Assembly: GCF_002205845.1 (NCBI RefSeq)
Contig: NZ_NISI01000001.1
Coordinates: 310,001 to 374,000, forward strand
Origin: Roseateles puraquae
Lineage (GTDB): Bacteria > Pseudomonadota > Gammaproteobacteria > Burkholderiales > Burkholderiaceae_C
Direction of reading: 5' to 3'
Length of the DNA stretch: 64,000 nucleotides
How positions within the stretch are numbered: the stretch's first letter is position 1; every line of letters starts with the position of its first letter. Shown here piece after piece: positions 50,357 to 60,185 of the stretch. The notes under the pieces were generated by a model, which saw nothing but the letters and a program-made list of their open reading frames with translations, ran no database searches and was not told where the DNA came from. Position numbers and translations under genes: made by a program.

Positions 50357-50877
50357 CGGATTCTTTTCAGGCCAGCGCCATAGCGGCGGCCGTTGTTGAT
50401 GTAGTGGGCAGCGCTGGCCTTCAGGCCGGCCTTCTGCGCATCGGTCAGCTCGCGCACGACCTTGGCGGGGGCGCCGACGATCAACGAACCGTCCGGGAAC
50501 TCCTTGCCCTCGGTCACCAGCGCGCCGGCGCCGACGATGCAGTTGCGGCCGATACGGGCGCCATTCAAGACCACCGCCCCGATCCCGATGAGGCTTTCGT
50601 CACCAACGGTGCAGCCATGCAGCATGACCTGGTGGCCCACCGTCACGTTCTCGCCAATCACCAGCGGGAAACCCGTGTCGGCATGCAGGACCGAGCCGTC
50701 CTGGATGTTGCTCCCTGCACCGATGGTGAGGGTGTCGCTGTCGCCGCGCAGCACGGCGTTGAACCAGACGCTCACGTCCGCCCCGAGCGTGACGCGGCCG
50801 ATGACTTCGGCGCTGTCAGCCACGAAGGCCGAGTCGGCCACATCGGGGATGTGCTCGTCGAGCTGGTAGATCGCCAT
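50353..50877 (-). CDS. Gamma carbonic anhydrase family protein (YrdA/CaiE-like)
   Basis: The 174-residue left-handed beta-helix protein has hexapeptide repeats throughout: [90 protein letters not shown]. The putative zinc histidines are visible in VLHAD, TVGHQ and LHGC. Whether it hydrates CO2 is uncertain; many YrdA proteins are called carbonic anhydrase-like without shown activity. It is translationally coupled to hslO downstream and diverges from the DUF455 gene by 42 bases. Confidence 0.9.
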   Translation of the reverse strand: MAIYQLDEHIPDVADSAFVADSAEVIGRVTLGADVSVWFNAVLRGDSDTLTIGAGSNIQDGSVLHADTGFPLVIGENVTVGHQVMLHGCTVGDESLIGIGAVVLNGARIGRNCIVGAGALVTEGKEFPDGSLIVGAPAKVVRELTDAQKAGLKASAAHYINNGRRYGAGLKRIR

Positions 50878-50919
50878 CGCGGGCCTCCCTGAAAAACCCC
50901 GGATTCTAAAATTGCGCCG

Positions 50920-51735
50920 ATGTCCGACCTTCGCCTGGCCACGATCGGCCCCCTGCTCACCGCCGATGCGCCCGCCAAGGCCGCCGCCGCGCTCGCGCTG
51001 CCTGTCGATCTACCGGTCGACACCGGGGCCATCATCCCCGCGCCTGCCGGCATCCCGGGCCGACCGGCCCGCCCCCAACTGGTGCCCCACATCCGGCTGA
51101 AGCCGCCGTCCATGCGCACCCCTGCCGGCATCGCGGCGCTGGTGCACAGCATTGCCCACATCGAGCTCAACGCCATCGACCTGGCGCTCGACATCTGCTG
51201 GCGCTTTCCCGGCATGCCCGAGGCCTTCTACCGCGACTGGCTGCGCATCGCCCAGGAGGAGGCCACGCACTTCACGCTGCTGCGCAACCACCTGCTGACG
51301 CTGGGCTTCGACTACGGCGACTTCGACGCGCACAACGCGCTGTGGGACATGGCCGAACGCACCCAGTACGACCTGCTCGCCCGCATCGCGCTGGTGCCGC
51401 GCACGCTGGAAGCCCGAGGCCTGGACGCCTCGCCTGCCGTGCGCGCCAAGCTCGTCGGCGCTGGCGACCACGCAGCGGGCGCCATCCTCGACGTCATCCT
51501 GCGCGACGAGATCGGCCACGTGGCCGCGGGCAACCGCTGGTACCGCTTCCTGTGCGAGCAGCGCGGGCTGGACCCGATCACCACCTACGCCGAGCTGGCC
51601 GAGCGCCACCAGGCCCCGCGGCTGCGCGCGCCGTTCAACCTCGAAGCACGCCGGGCGGCGGGATTCGACGAGGCCGAGCTGCAGGCGCTGCTCGGCCCCG
51701 CACAGGACACCGGGCTCAGCGCCCGCCCACGCTGA
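50920..51735 (+). CDS. DUF455 ferritin-like protein
   Basis: The 271 residues match the DUF455 family, a four-helix ferritin-like fold distantly related to Mia[74 protein letters not shown], and [19 protein letters not shown]. Glu/His pairs (IAHIE, EEATH, RDEIGH) look like a diiron site. The reaction is unknown. Its last 20 bases overlap the convergent lipoprotein gene. Confidence 0.88.
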   Translation: MSDLRLATIGPLLTADAPAKAAAALALPVDLPVDTGAIIPAPAGIPGRPARPQLVPHIRLKPPSMRTPAGIAALVHSIAHIELNAIDLALDICWRFPGMPEAFYRDWLRIAQEEATHFTLLRNHLLTLGFDYGDFDAHNALWDMAERTQYDLLARIALVPRTLEARGLDASPAVRAKLVGAGDHAAGAILDVILRDEIGHVAAGNRWYRFLCEQRGLDPITTYAELAERHQAPRLRAPFNLEARRAAGFDEAELQALLGPAQDTGLSARPR

Positions 51736-53551
51736 AGCTGCTGCCGCGGTAGTTACCCTGGAACAAAGAGATGGGGCGCCCGGCCCACCGCGCCACCTCG
51801 CGCTGCAGGGCCGCGAAGCCCGCACTGTCCTGCTGGTAGGCGTAGTGACGGCCGATCTTCAACACGCGGGCCTCACCCGCACCTTGGACGGTGGAGTCGT
51901 AGTAGCCGCCCACCAGGACCGCACCGAGACGGGCCCCGGGTTCAAGCCTCAATTGCCACTGCACGGGCTCGTAGGACGTCAACACCAGCACCAGAGGTTG
52001 AGCAGAACGTCGCACCGTCACCGTCACACGGCCAGTGCTGCGCGACTGCCCGGGTTGCGCCACGCGTTCGGCGGGCTCGTAGATGCCAATGCCTTCCACC
52101 TGCGCATCGCGGACATAAGGCAGCAGCGGTGAACCCTGCTGCAGCGCCGGGCTCGCAGCCACGCGCTGCTGCTCCAGCTGCACCTTGTTCAAGCGCGCCT
52201 GATTGACCTCTTCCAGTTGCGCATTGATGACGTCCGAGACGGCCTGAGGCGCAGCGGTCTCCAGCTTGTCGAGCAACCAGACGGTTGGCGAGCTGACGCG
52301 CGCCAACCGGCCGATGCCCCCGAGATAGGTCAGCGGGCGCTGGGCATCGGCGCCTTCGAGGCGTGCCAGCGTGCCGGCGGTCGTGTCGTACAGGTATTTG
52401 GTCTGCGCGCCAGGGTTGGCGGCTTCCATCGGCGCACGCAACTCGAGCACGAATTGATCCGGCCGGCTCGTGGGCACCGCAGTATCCACCTGCAATGGCT
52501 GGAAGTTGGTCTCCTGCACTTCCAGAGACGTCAGATCCAGGCGCAGGAACGACCCTGACCGGTCCAGCAGCCAAAAGCGGCCGTCGGACGACAAGCGACC
52601 CGCGCCGATGCCGATCGACATCAGGGACGACTGCACGCCGGGCTTCTCCGCCACCACCGTGACTGAGAACTTGCCTGCGGCCTCCTTCCCCTCCAGCTGG
52701 TAGAGCCCGGGAAAGGTCAGCAGGTTGAATCGTCCACTGTTGCCCGGAACCGGCAGCAGCACATCGTTGCCATGCGACCCGAAGCTGTTGACCACCACAG
52801 GCGCCTCCTCGGCGGTGTTCAGGCTCAGCAGGTAGGACGGCTTGTTGCTGGCGCTGCGGACGCCGACGAACCAGGAGGCCAGCCAGTGCACCGAACGCGC
52901 ATCGGCGAGCTCCAGCAAGGTTTCGCCCCCTTCCACGGCACGAATGCGCGACACCCCACCCGACAGCGTCTGCACGAACAGGCGCCCGTTGGGAGACAGG
53001 CTCAGCGTGCCACCTGATCCACGCTCCTTGAACAGACTGCGGCCACTGTCCAGCGCGACCAGTTCAAAGCCATCCCCCGAGCTGACCACGCCCACGGGTG
53101 CCTGGCTGCTGGCCCCGGCCAGCTGCCCTGACAAGGTCAGCGATGGTGACACCTCGCCCACCGGCAGCGCCGCCTGGCTCAACAGCAGGCGCACGCGCTG
53201 GGCGCCGATCCAGCGGGTCAACTTGCGATCGAACTCGGCGAAGCAGGCCTTGTTGCCCACGGCTGCGCGCACTTCATCGCTGGAGTGCCGCCACGTGGGC
53301 GTGAAGTCGGGGCTGCACGAGAGCGCACGCGCACGCAACCGGCCCTGCCAGGCGTTGTCCAACTGCGCCCGATCGCCGCCGGTCGTACCGAGTTGATCGG
53401 CAAGGCGCTCGTGCGCCTGGCGAACATCGATGCCCATCGGCACCGCTGCATTGATGCGGTCTTCCGCGTTGACGAATCGTTCGCGCAGGTCACAGCCTGC
53501 CAGCATCAGGGTGGCGGCCACACTGGCCATCAGGGTCACAAGTCGGTGCAT
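51716..53551 (-). CDS. Lipoprotein with propeller-like middle and a C-terminal domain of unknown function
   Basis: The 611 residues start with a lipoprotein signal (MHRLVTLMASVAATLMLAGC, lipobox LAGC). A helical segment follows (about 25-125), then a repeat-rich beta region (about 130-410: FELVALDSGRSLFKE, LSLSPNGRLFVQTLSGG, LLLSLNT..., GRLSSDGRFWLLDRSGSF) that suggests a WD40-like propeller. A short helical linker leads to a compact C-terminal domain (about 500-611: [54 protein letters not shown]). I do not recognise a named family, though the last domain pattern feels familiar from other proteobacterial proteins. It follows the DUF4124 gene by 4 bases. Confidence 0.72.
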   Translation of the reverse strand: MHRLVTLMASVAATLMLAGCDLRERFVNAEDRINAAVPMGIDVRQAHERLADQLGTTGGDRAQLDNAWQGRLRARALSCSPDFTPTWRHSSDEVRAAVGNKACFAEFDRKLTRWIGAQRVRLLLSQAALPVGEVSPSLTLSGQLAGASSQAPVGVVSSGDGFELVALDSGRSLFKERGSGGTLSLSPNGRLFVQTLSGGVSRIRAVEGGETLLELADARSVHWLASWFVGVRSASNKPSYLLSLNTAEEAPVVVNSFGSHGNDVLLPVPGNSGRFNLLTFPGLYQLEGKEAAGKFSVTVVAEKPGVQSSLMSIGIGAGRLSSDGRFWLLDRSGSFLRLDLTSLEVQETNFQPLQVDTAVPTSRPDQFVLELRAPMEAANPGAQTKYLYDTTAGTLARLEGADAQRPLTYLGGIGRLARVSSPTVWLLDKLETAAPQAVSDVINAQLEEVNQARLNKVQLEQQRVAASPALQQGSPLLPYVRDAQVEGIGIYEPAERVAQPGQSRSTGRVTVTVRRSAQPLVLVLTSYEPVQWQLRLEPGARLGAVLVGGYYDSTVQGAGEARVLKIGRHYAYQQDSAGFAALQREVARWAGRPISLFQGNYRGSSFSVGGR

Positions 53552-53555
53552 GAAA

Positions 53556-54578
53556 TCAATCCTTGTAGGTCAGCTGGGCGATGCCGCTGGCCATGGCGTA
53601 AGTCCAGATGTGCGTCACCTTGGCTCGGCTGATCTTGACGATGGCCGCCACACCGTCTCTGACGGTGAGGTGCAGGGTGGCATCCAGCGAGCCGGCCATC
53701 GTTCGCGCATGGGGTGGGAGCACGCCGGCGAGTGGCACCATCCGCTGCTCCTGGCCTTGCGCGTCGTAGCTGACAAGCTCCAGTTGGTCTGTGATGCCAA
53801 AGAAGCTGCCGTTCGCCGCGTCGGACGCCAGTGCAACCAGGTTGCGATTGCGCAGCGGCACGGCCCCCAACCAGGCATGGCGGCGCGTGTCATAGCGGTA
53901 GAAGTACCCGTCGCCGCGGCCGGATGCGAAGGCCAGCACGCCGGCGCGTGTGTCCCAGGCGATGGTCGAGGCCCAGGACATCCGGGGCAGCCTGGCCGGG
54001 AGCGTCAGCTCCTGCTGAGGTCCGCCCAGGCCGCGCGGCATCCAGACCAAATGGCTGCCGTTGCCTCCGAAGGTGTAGGCCTCGCGCCCGGTCGCATCGA
54101 GAGCGACAGGCCCGCCTTCCTCGACGTTCATCGCCCCATCGCGCACCTGGCCTGCCTGTGGATTGCCGCCTTTGGGGCCTGCGTTCGTCCAGGGCAGCCT
54201 GCGCCCGTCGGTGCTGAGCAGGTCAAAGCTCAAACGCAGCAGCGGTGCCTGGACGCGCTCGGGCGCGGTGGCGGTTCGCGATTCCAGCGCTGGCGCCGGG
54301 GCCGCGGGAGGCGCGACCTCGCCGTCCAAGGTCATCACATCCCAGCCAGGATTCGGCGTCAACCGAGCCGGCGGGGCGGGACGGGCGGGCCCGGCTGGCT
54401 TGGGCGCCGGCTGGGCATCCACCTTCAACGGGGCCCCAGCGCTCGCCTCCGGGCAGGGCTGGGCCTGGTAGGTCGTCTTGCCCGAGGCATCGGTGCATTT
54501 GTAGACCGCCGCAACGGCCAACGGGCTGGTCACGGCCAGCGTCAGCGCAGCCACAACTGCGCAGCAATTCGTACTCAT
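53556..54578 (-). CDS. Exported DUF4124-like protein with propeller-like repeats
   Basis: The 340 residues begin with a signal peptide (MSTNCCAVVAALTLAVTSPLAVA) and then AVYKCTDASGKTTYQAQPCP, which matches DUF4124, a small domain common in proteobacterial envelope proteins. A Pro/Ala linker (about 50-75) leads to a beta-rich region with GPVALDATGREAYTFGGNGSHLVW, YFYRYDTRRHAWLGAVPLRNRNLVALASDAANGSFFG and ATLHLTVRDGVAAIVKIS, suggestive of propeller blades. The ATG at 54578 has GGGAG 5 bases upstream. It is transcribed just ahead of the lipoprotein, probably as one unit; the partner relationship is inferred. Confidence 0.72.
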   Translation of the reverse strand: MSTNCCAVVAALTLAVTSPLAVAAVYKCTDASGKTTYQAQPCPEASAGAPLKVDAQPAPKPAGPARPAPPARLTPNPGWDVMTLDGEVAPPAAPAPALESRTATAPERVQAPLLRLSFDLLSTDGRRLPWTNAGPKGGNPQAGQVRDGAMNVEEGGPVALDATGREAYTFGGNGSHLVWMPRGLGGPQQELTLPARLPRMSWASTIAWDTRAGVLAFASGRGDGYFYRYDTRRHAWLGAVPLRNRNLVALASDAANGSFFGITDQLELVSYDAQGQEQRMVPLAGVLPPHARTMAGSLDATLHLTVRDGVAAIVKISRAKVTHIWTYAMASGIAQLTYKD

Positions 54579-54860
54579 GTCACTCCCTGGCGCGCCTGCG
54601 GCAGGGCCGCGGCAGCTTTCCACCCATTTTGCGGGATGGGCCCAGTACGAAACGGCTGCAATTCACAAACCGAATCACTTTCCGCTTGCCGACAGTCGCG
54701 CGCCCCCCGACCTGAGGGGCGCCTATGCGGCGTGGGCCAAACGTCCCGCGCATCCATCGTGCCGGGGCCGCCCGGGCCCACATGGCATGCTCGCGGCTTT
54801 GACATCAGGCGGCCTTGGAGCGCAACGTGCAGCGTAACGGGCCGCCCCAGCTTCCCTCCC

Positions 54861-55778
54861 ATGAGCCGCATCCAGGCCAACCTCCTCCTCACCTTTGTGG
54901 CCCTGATCTGGGGCTCTGCCTTCGTCGCACAAAACCGCGCGATGGCCGATGTCGGGCCGCTGCTGTTCACCGGGGTGCGGTTTCTCGTGGGCTCGCTGGT
55001 GGTGCTGCCCTTGGCCGTCATCGAGTGGCGGCGACTCGGGCGCGAAGGCCGGCCGTTGTCGTGGGGCGATGGCGGTCACATCGCGGGTCTGGGCGCCCTC
55101 ATGATGCTGGGCGCCGTCATGCAGCAGATCGGCATCCAGTTCACCAGCGTCACCAACGCCGGTTTCCTGACCGCGGTCTATGTGCCGCTGGTGCCGGTGC
55201 TGGCCTGGCTGCTGCTGCGCCAGGTGGCACATTGGTCGGTGTGGCCCGCGGCGGCGGGCTGTCTGGTCGGGGCCTTCCTGCTGTCAGGCGCGCATGAACT
55301 GAGCATTAGCGTGGGTGACCTGTGGGTGCTCGGCTCAGCAGTACCTTGGGCCGTGCATGTGCTGATGGTGGGCCGCTGGGCCGACCGCATGGGCGCGCCC
55401 TTCCTGGTGGCCAGCGGCCAGTTCGCGGTCTGCGGGCTGCTGTCGCTCGGCGCGGCCACCGTGATGGAACCGGTGCGCTGGGACGGCCTGATCGCGGCGG
55501 CTGGCCCCATCGCCTACACCGGCGTGCTGTCGGTGGGCGTGGCCTTCACCGCGCAGGTGGTGGCACAGCGCTACGCCCATGCGGCTGACGCCGCCATCAT
55601 CCTGTCGTCGGAGACCTTGTTCGCCGCCGCCTTTGGCTATGCGCTGCTAGGCGAACGCCTGGACGCCAACGGCCTGCTGGGCTGCGGCCTCATGCTCGCC
55701 TGCATCCTGCTTGTCCAGCTCACCCCGCTGGTGGGAACCCTGAGGCGTCGTCGAATTCTGACAACCCCGTCAAATTAG
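54861..55778 (+). CDS. EamA/DMT-family transporter
   Basis: Ten-helix drug/metabolite transporter of 305 residues: NLLLTFVALIWGSAFVAQNRAM at the start, the duplicated EamA half with QQIGIQFTSVTNAGFLTAVYVPLVPVLAW, and in the second half YAHAADAAIILSSETLFAAAFGYALLGERL. Substrate unknown; the family exports amino acids and other metabolites. The start ATG has only a pyrimidine-rich sequence upstream, so an SD is not evident. The 282 bases before it, shared with the divergent DUF4124 gene, hold no site I can name. Confidence 0.88.
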   Translation: MSRIQANLLLTFVALIWGSAFVAQNRAMADVGPLLFTGVRFLVGSLVVLPLAVIEWRRLGREGRPLSWGDGGHIAGLGALMMLGAVMQQIGIQFTSVTNAGFLTAVYVPLVPVLAWLLLRQVAHWSVWPAAAGCLVGAFLLSGAHELSISVGDLWVLGSAVPWAVHVLMVGRWADRMGAPFLVASGQFAVCGLLSLGAATVMEPVRWDGLIAAAGPIAYTGVLSVGVAFTAQVVAQRYAHAADAAIILSSETLFAAAFGYALLGERLDANGLLGCGLMLACILLVQLTPLVGTLRRRRILTTPSN

Positions 55779-55814
55779 CTTTTAGACTTTGCCATCCCTT
55801 TCGCGGAGCCCTGC

Positions 55815-57131
55815 ATGAGCGCTGACGTTTCCAAGCTGGATGCCTACTGGATGCCCTTCACCGCCAACCGGCAGTTCAAGCAGGCGCCGCGCCTGCTGAC
55901 CCAGGCCGACGGCATGTTCTTCCGCGATGACAAGGGCCGCGAAGTGCTCGACGGCATCGCTGGCCTGTGGTGCGTGAACGCCGGCCACAACCGCCCGAAG
56001 ATCGTGCAGGCCATCCAGCAGCAGGCCGCCGAACTGGACTTCGCGCCGCCCTTCCAGATGGCACACCCCAAGGCCTTCGAGCTGGCCGAGCGTCTGGCGC
56101 AGATCACGCCCGCGGGGCTGAACCGCATCTTCTTCACCAACTCCGGCTCGGAATCGGTCGAGACCGCGCTGAAGATGGCCATCGCCTACCACCGCGTGCG
56201 CGGCGAGGGCGCCCGCACCCGCTTGATCGGCCGCGAGCGCGGCTACCACGGCGTCAATTTCGGTGGCATCTCGGTGGGTGGCATGGTGGCCAACCGCAAG
56301 ATGTTCGGCAGCCTGCTCTCCGGCGTTGACCACATCCGCCACACGCACGACCCGGCGCGCAATGCGTTCTCGGTTGGCGTCCCGCAGCATGGCGCCGAGT
56401 TCGCCGACGACCTCGAACGCCTCGTGCAGCTGCACGACGCCTCGACGATCGCCGCCGTCATCGTCGAGCCGGTGGCTGGCTCCACCGGCGTGCTGATCCC
56501 GCCGCAGGGCTATCTGCAGCGGCTGCGCGACATCTGCGACAAGCACGGCATCCTGCTGATCTTCGACGAGGTCATCACTGGCTTCGGTCGCACCGGCAAC
56601 CCGTTCGGCGCCCAGACCTTTGGCGTGACGCCCGACCTGATGACGGTCGCCAAGGGCATCACCAACGGCTGCGTGCCCATGGGCGCGGTCTTTGCGCAGC
56701 AGAAGATCCACGATGCCTTCATGACCGGGCCCGAGCACCTCATCGAGTTCTTCCACGGCTACACCTACTCGGCCCACCCGCTGGCATGCGCCGCCGGCCT
56801 GGCTACGCTCGACACCTACGCTGACGGCGACCTGCTGACCCGCGCCGCCCGCATGCAGGACGAGTTCGCGAAGGCCCTGCACTCTCTGCGTGATGAACCC
56901 AACGTCATCGACGTGCGAAACATCGGCCTGGTCGGCGGCATCGAACTCAAGCCGCTCGATGGCCAGCCGGCCAAGCGCGCCTTCAACATCTTCCTGGACT
57001 GCTGGGACAAGGGCCTGCTGATCCGCACCACGGGCGACACCATTGCGCTGTCGCCGCCGCTGATCATCGAAAGCAGCCACATCGAACGCATCATCGACAC
57101 GCTGCGTGGCGCGCTGCGACGTGCGGCCTGA
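55815..57131 (+). CDS. Omega-amino acid:pyruvate aminotransferase (class III)
   Basis: Class III PLP aminotransferase of 438 residues, resembling beta-alanine:pyruvate transaminases: YWMPFTANRQFKQAPRLL at the N-terminus, DGIAGLWCVNAGHN, FFTNSGSESVETALKMA, GYHGVNFGGISVGGM, LLIFDEVITGFGRTG, and K280 in TVAKGITNG as the PLP lysine. FHGYTYSAHPLACAA follows. The natural amino donor (beta-alanine, GABA, taurine or a polyamine product) cannot be fixed. It stands between an EamA transporter and a phytase-like esterase in the same direction. Confidence 0.92.
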   Translation: MSADVSKLDAYWMPFTANRQFKQAPRLLTQADGMFFRDDKGREVLDGIAGLWCVNAGHNRPKIVQAIQQQAAELDFAPPFQMAHPKAFELAERLAQITPAGLNRIFFTNSGSESVETALKMAIAYHRVRGEGARTRLIGRERGYHGVNFGGISVGGMVANRKMFGSLLSGVDHIRHTHDPARNAFSVGVPQHGAEFADDLERLVQLHDASTIAAVIVEPVAGSTGVLIPPQGYLQRLRDICDKHGILLIFDEVITGFGRTGNPFGAQTFGVTPDLMTVAKGITNGCVPMGAVFAQQKIHDAFMTGPEHLIEFFHGYTYSAHPLACAAGLATLDTYADGDLLTRAARMQDEFAKALHSLRDEPNVIDVRNIGLVGGIELKPLDGQPAKRAFNIFLDCWDKGLLIRTTGDTIALSPPLIIESSHIERIIDTLRGALRRAA

Positions 57132-57199
57132 AGCCTCCGCCTGACGCCGTGCACTAGACTGCGCGCCGCTGTGCGGCCGCGTGCCGCCCCGAGGATTTG

Positions 57200-58381
57200 A
57201 TGAAGTTGATCGCCCGCTGCGCCGCCCTGGCCTCTCTCTCCGCTGCCCTGTCCCTGGTTTCGCTGCCGGCGCTGGCCCAGACCCTGAACTACCTCGGGCA
57301 GCAGATCGTGCCCACCAGCGCCGTCTTTCGGGGCGTGCCGGTCGGCGGGCTGTCCAGCATCGACTACGTGCCGGCCACCGGCCGCTACCTGGCCATCAGC
57401 GACGACCGCAGTGACCGCGGCCCGGCCCGCTTCTACGAACTCGCACTCGACCTGAGCAAGTTCCGCCGCAGCGCCACACCGGGCGACGCCGGGGTCAGCT
57501 GGGTCAACATGACCACCATCCTCGACCTGGACGGCCAGCCCTTCGGCCGCAACATGGTCGATCCCGAGAGCCTGCGGCTCGACGCGCGGCGCAACCTCAT
57601 CTACTGGAGCAACGAGGGGCAGCGCAGTTCCGCCGGTTTCCAGAACCCGACCGTGCGTCGCATGACGCCGGACGGCAAGCCCGCCGGCGAATTCCCGGTG
57701 CCGGTGTACTACCACCCCAGCGGCAGTGCAGGCGGCTTGGCCGCGGGCGACGTGGGTGTCTACAACAACCTCGCCTTCGAGAGCATCGCGCTCACGCCCG
57801 ACGGCAAGACGCTCTGGACGATGACGGAGAACGGCCTGGCGCAGGACAGCCTGCCGACCGCGGTTGGCCGTGGCAGCCGGGCGCGCATGCTGTCTTTCGA
57901 CCTGGACAGCGGCAAGGCCGGCGCGGAGTACGTCTATGAAGTCGGCCCGGTGCCTTTCCCGCCGGCCAAGGCGGGTGATTTCGCGACCAACGGCGTGCCC
58001 GACATGCTCGCCCTGTCGGACCACGAGTTCATCGTCATCGAGCGCGCCTATGCCGTGGGCGCCCAGACGCCCGGCATCGCAGCGCTGACCAAACTGCCCA
58101 CCAGCAACACGATCAAGCTCTTCCTGGTGGATACGCGCGGTGCGACCGACGTCGCCGGCTGGACCAGCATCAAGGGCCGCGAGGTCACGCCCGTCAAGCG
58201 CACGCTGCTGATGGACCTGTCCTCGCTGAAGAACGATGACGGCAGCATCCTCGCACTGGACAACATCGAAGGCCTGACCTTCGGCCCGGTGGTCAATGGC
58301 AAGCGCACCTTGATCCTGGTGTCGGACAACAACTTCAACCCGGCGCAGTTCACCCAGTTCGTCGCCCTGACGATCGAATAA
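57200..58381 (+). CDS. Exported phytase-like esterase
   Basis: The 393-residue protein has a signal peptide (KLIARCAALASLSAALSLVSLPALA) and an esterase-like phytase domain: VGGLSSIDYVPATGRYLAISDDRSDRGPARFYEL, DPESLRLDARRNLIYWSNEGQR, NNLAFESIALTPDGKTLWTMTENGL, and the end LDNIEGLTFGPVVNGKRTLILVSDNNF, the typical DN.E...G ... SDNNF pattern of this family. Probably periplasmic or secreted; the substrate is not established for most members. ATG at 57200 was preferred to the TTG one codon earlier. Confidence 0.88.
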   Translation: MKLIARCAALASLSAALSLVSLPALAQTLNYLGQQIVPTSAVFRGVPVGGLSSIDYVPATGRYLAISDDRSDRGPARFYELALDLSKFRRSATPGDAGVSWVNMTTILDLDGQPFGRNMVDPESLRLDARRNLIYWSNEGQRSSAGFQNPTVRRMTPDGKPAGEFPVPVYYHPSGSAGGLAAGDVGVYNNLAFESIALTPDGKTLWTMTENGLAQDSLPTAVGRGSRARMLSFDLDSGKAGAEYVYEVGPVPFPPAKAGDFATNGVPDMLALSDHEFIVIERAYAVGAQTPGIAALTKLPTSNTIKLFLVDTRGATDVAGWTSIKGREVTPVKRTLLMDLSSLKNDDGSILALDNIEGLTFGPVVNGKRTLILVSDNNFNPAQFTQFVALTIE

Positions 58382-58436
58382 CCGGCCTGATGAGGCTCGC
58401 CGGCCACGGGGTCGGCGCGCTCTGTGGCCCCGCCTC

Positions 58437-59324
58437 ATGCACCCCGTTCCCTGGCGCGCCTACGCTCTGCTGGCCGCGAGCACCAGCCTCGTGGGCAGCT
58501 ACGTCGGGCTGTCCAAACTGCTGGTGGCCGCCTTCCCGGTGTTCCTGCTGGCGGGCCTGCGCTTCGGCATCGCGGCCGTGCTCATGCTCCCCTGGCTGCG
58601 CAAGCCGGCCGATGAAGCGCCTCTGGACGGCCGTGCCCGGCTGCTGCTGTTCCTGGAATCCTTCCTGGGCAACTTTCTGTTTTCCATCTGCATGCTCTTC
58701 GGCCTGCGGCAGAGTTCAGCGGTGGTGGCGGGCGTCATCATGGCCGGCATCCCGGCGGCGGTGGCCCTGCTGAGTTGGGCCTTCCTGCGCGAGCGGCCCA
58801 GCGGCCGGGTGCTGGCCGGCATCGCCTGCGCGGTGGGGGGCATCGCGCTGGTGGCCACGGCCAAGCAGGGCGGCGCCGAGACCACGCTGGTGGGGGCGCT
58901 GCTGCTGCTCGCGGCGGTCTTCTGCGAGGGCTGCTACGTGGTCATCGGCAAGACCCTGACCGCAGGCCTGGGCCCCAAGCGCATCAGCGCGCTGATCAAC
59001 CTCTGGGGCCTCGTGCTGGTCTCGCCGCTGGCGATCTGGCAGGGGCTGAGCTTCGACTTCCAGACGCCGCGGCTGCAGGACTGGGGGCTGCTCGCCTACT
59101 ACGCCGCCACGGCCAGTGTCGTCACGGTCTGGCTGTGGATGGCGGGCCTGAAGCGCCTGCCGGCGGCCCAGGCGGGCGTCTTCATGGTGTTCCTGCCGGT
59201 CAGCACCGCGCTGATCGGCTTGCTGCTGGGCGAGCGCCTGTCGGGCCTGCAGGCGCTGGCCTATGGCCTGGCCTTATCGGGCGTGCTGCTGGCGACATGG
59301 CCCGGAGCCGCGCCGCGTCGGTAG
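58437..59324 (+). CDS. Second EamA/DMT-family transporter
   Basis: The 295 residues form ten hydrophobic helices in two EamA halves: [76 protein letters not shown], and YYAATASVVTVWLWMAGLKRLPAAQAGVFMVFLPVSTALIGLLLGERL. It is only distantly similar to the one at 54861. The deacetylase gene follows 9 bases after, then the aspartoacylase-like gene, so it may transport the compound those enzymes handle. Confidence 0.9.
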   Translation: MHPVPWRAYALLAASTSLVGSYVGLSKLLVAAFPVFLLAGLRFGIAAVLMLPWLRKPADEAPLDGRARLLLFLESFLGNFLFSICMLFGLRQSSAVVAGVIMAGIPAAVALLSWAFLRERPSGRVLAGIACAVGGIALVATAKQGGAETTLVGALLLLAAVFCEGCYVVIGKTLTAGLGPKRISALINLWGLVLVSPLAIWQGLSFDFQTPRLQDWGLLAYYAATASVVTVWLWMAGLKRLPAAQAGVFMVFLPVSTALIGLLLGERLSGLQALAYGLALSGVLLATWPGAAPRR

Positions 59325-59333
59325 GATGCCGGG

Positions 59334-60185
59334 ATGTCCCTGGAAGCCGACCTCGCCCGCTGGCGAGACCACCTCAACCGCTTCGCCGCGCTGCTCGGCA
59401 ATCCGCCAGATCGGGCGGCGCCCCCCACACCGGAGGCCCGGCCGGGCCACTGCCTGGTGCTCGCGCCGCACCCTGATGACGAATGCATCGTCGGCGCCCT
59501 GCCCCTGCGACTTCAGCAGGAGGCCGGCTGGCGCGTGACCAATGTGGCCGTCACGCTGGGCAGCAACCCCGAACGCCGCGAGCCGCGCTGGGCTGAACTG
59601 GTCGATGCCTGCGGCGTGCTGGGTTTCGGCTGCATCCGCCTGGGCGCCGAGGGGCTGTCGGACGTGCGCGACGACACCGCCGAGCGCAATCCCGCCCTGT
59701 GGGCCGCCCATGTGCAGACGCTGGCCGAGCTGCTGACCGAGCAGCAGCCCTGCCTCCTGCTGGCACCGCATGCGCTGGACGACAACCCCAGCCACCGAGG
59801 CACCTACCGGCTCGTGGCGGAGGCCCTCGCACGGGCGCGGCTGGACACCGTGCTGGCCCATACCGAGTTCTGGGCCACCCAGTCAGCCCCGAACACACTC
59901 GTGCAAACCAGCATCGCCGACACGGCCCGCCTGATTGCCGCGCTGGAGCGCCACACCGGCGAGATCGAGCGCAACCCGTATCACCTGCGCCTGCCCGCGT
60001 TCCTGGCCGACAGCGTGCGACGCGGCGGCGAGCTGGTGCTGGGCGCCGGCGAGGCGCCGCCTGATTTCGCCTTCGCCACCCTCTACCGCCTCGTGGCCTA
60101 CCGCGCCGGCCAGCCCGCGGCCGAACTGCCACGACGCGTCTACCCGGCCGACCAGGCCCTGACTTCCGCCCTGCTCACGCCATGA
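59334..60185 (+). CDS. PIG-L/LmbE-family deacetylase
   Basis: Zinc-dependent amide hydrolase of 283 residues. The metal motif PHPDDE is at residues 45-50 (LAPHPDDECIVGALP), and a second histidine region appears in LLLAPHALDDNPSHRGTYRLV. Known members deacetylate N-acetylglucosaminyl lipids, mycothiol/bacillithiol precursors and lincosamide intermediates. No signal peptide, so cytoplasmic. The stop overlaps the next gene's ATG (ATGA), and the neighbour is a second N-acyl hydrolase, hinting at successive deacylations of one substrate; that is inference. Confidence 0.92.
   Translation: MSLEADLARWRDHLNRFAALLGNPPDRAAPPTPEARPGHCLVLAPHPDDECIVGALPLRLQQEAGWRVTNVAVTLGSNPERREPRWAELVDACGVLGFGCIRLGAEGLSDVRDDTAERNPALWAAHVQTLAELLTEQQPCLLLAPHALDDNPSHRGTYRLVAEALARARLDTVLAHTEFWATQSAPNTLVQTSIADTARLIAALERHTGEIERNPYHLRLPAFLADSVRRGGELVLGAGEAPPDFAFATLYRLVAYRAGQPAAELPRRVYPADQALTSALLTP

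Noticed and set aside
53430-54860. In-frame extension upstream of the first EamA transporter across the DUF4124 gene.
   Set aside because: It runs antisense to the DUF4124/lipoprotein genes, and the transporter's first membrane helix begins just after the ATG at 54861.
55758-55787. Promoter-like CTGACA, 18 bases, TTAGAC before the omega-transaminase.
   Set aside because: Both hexamers deviate from consensus and sit at the end of the preceding gene; too weak to list as a feature.
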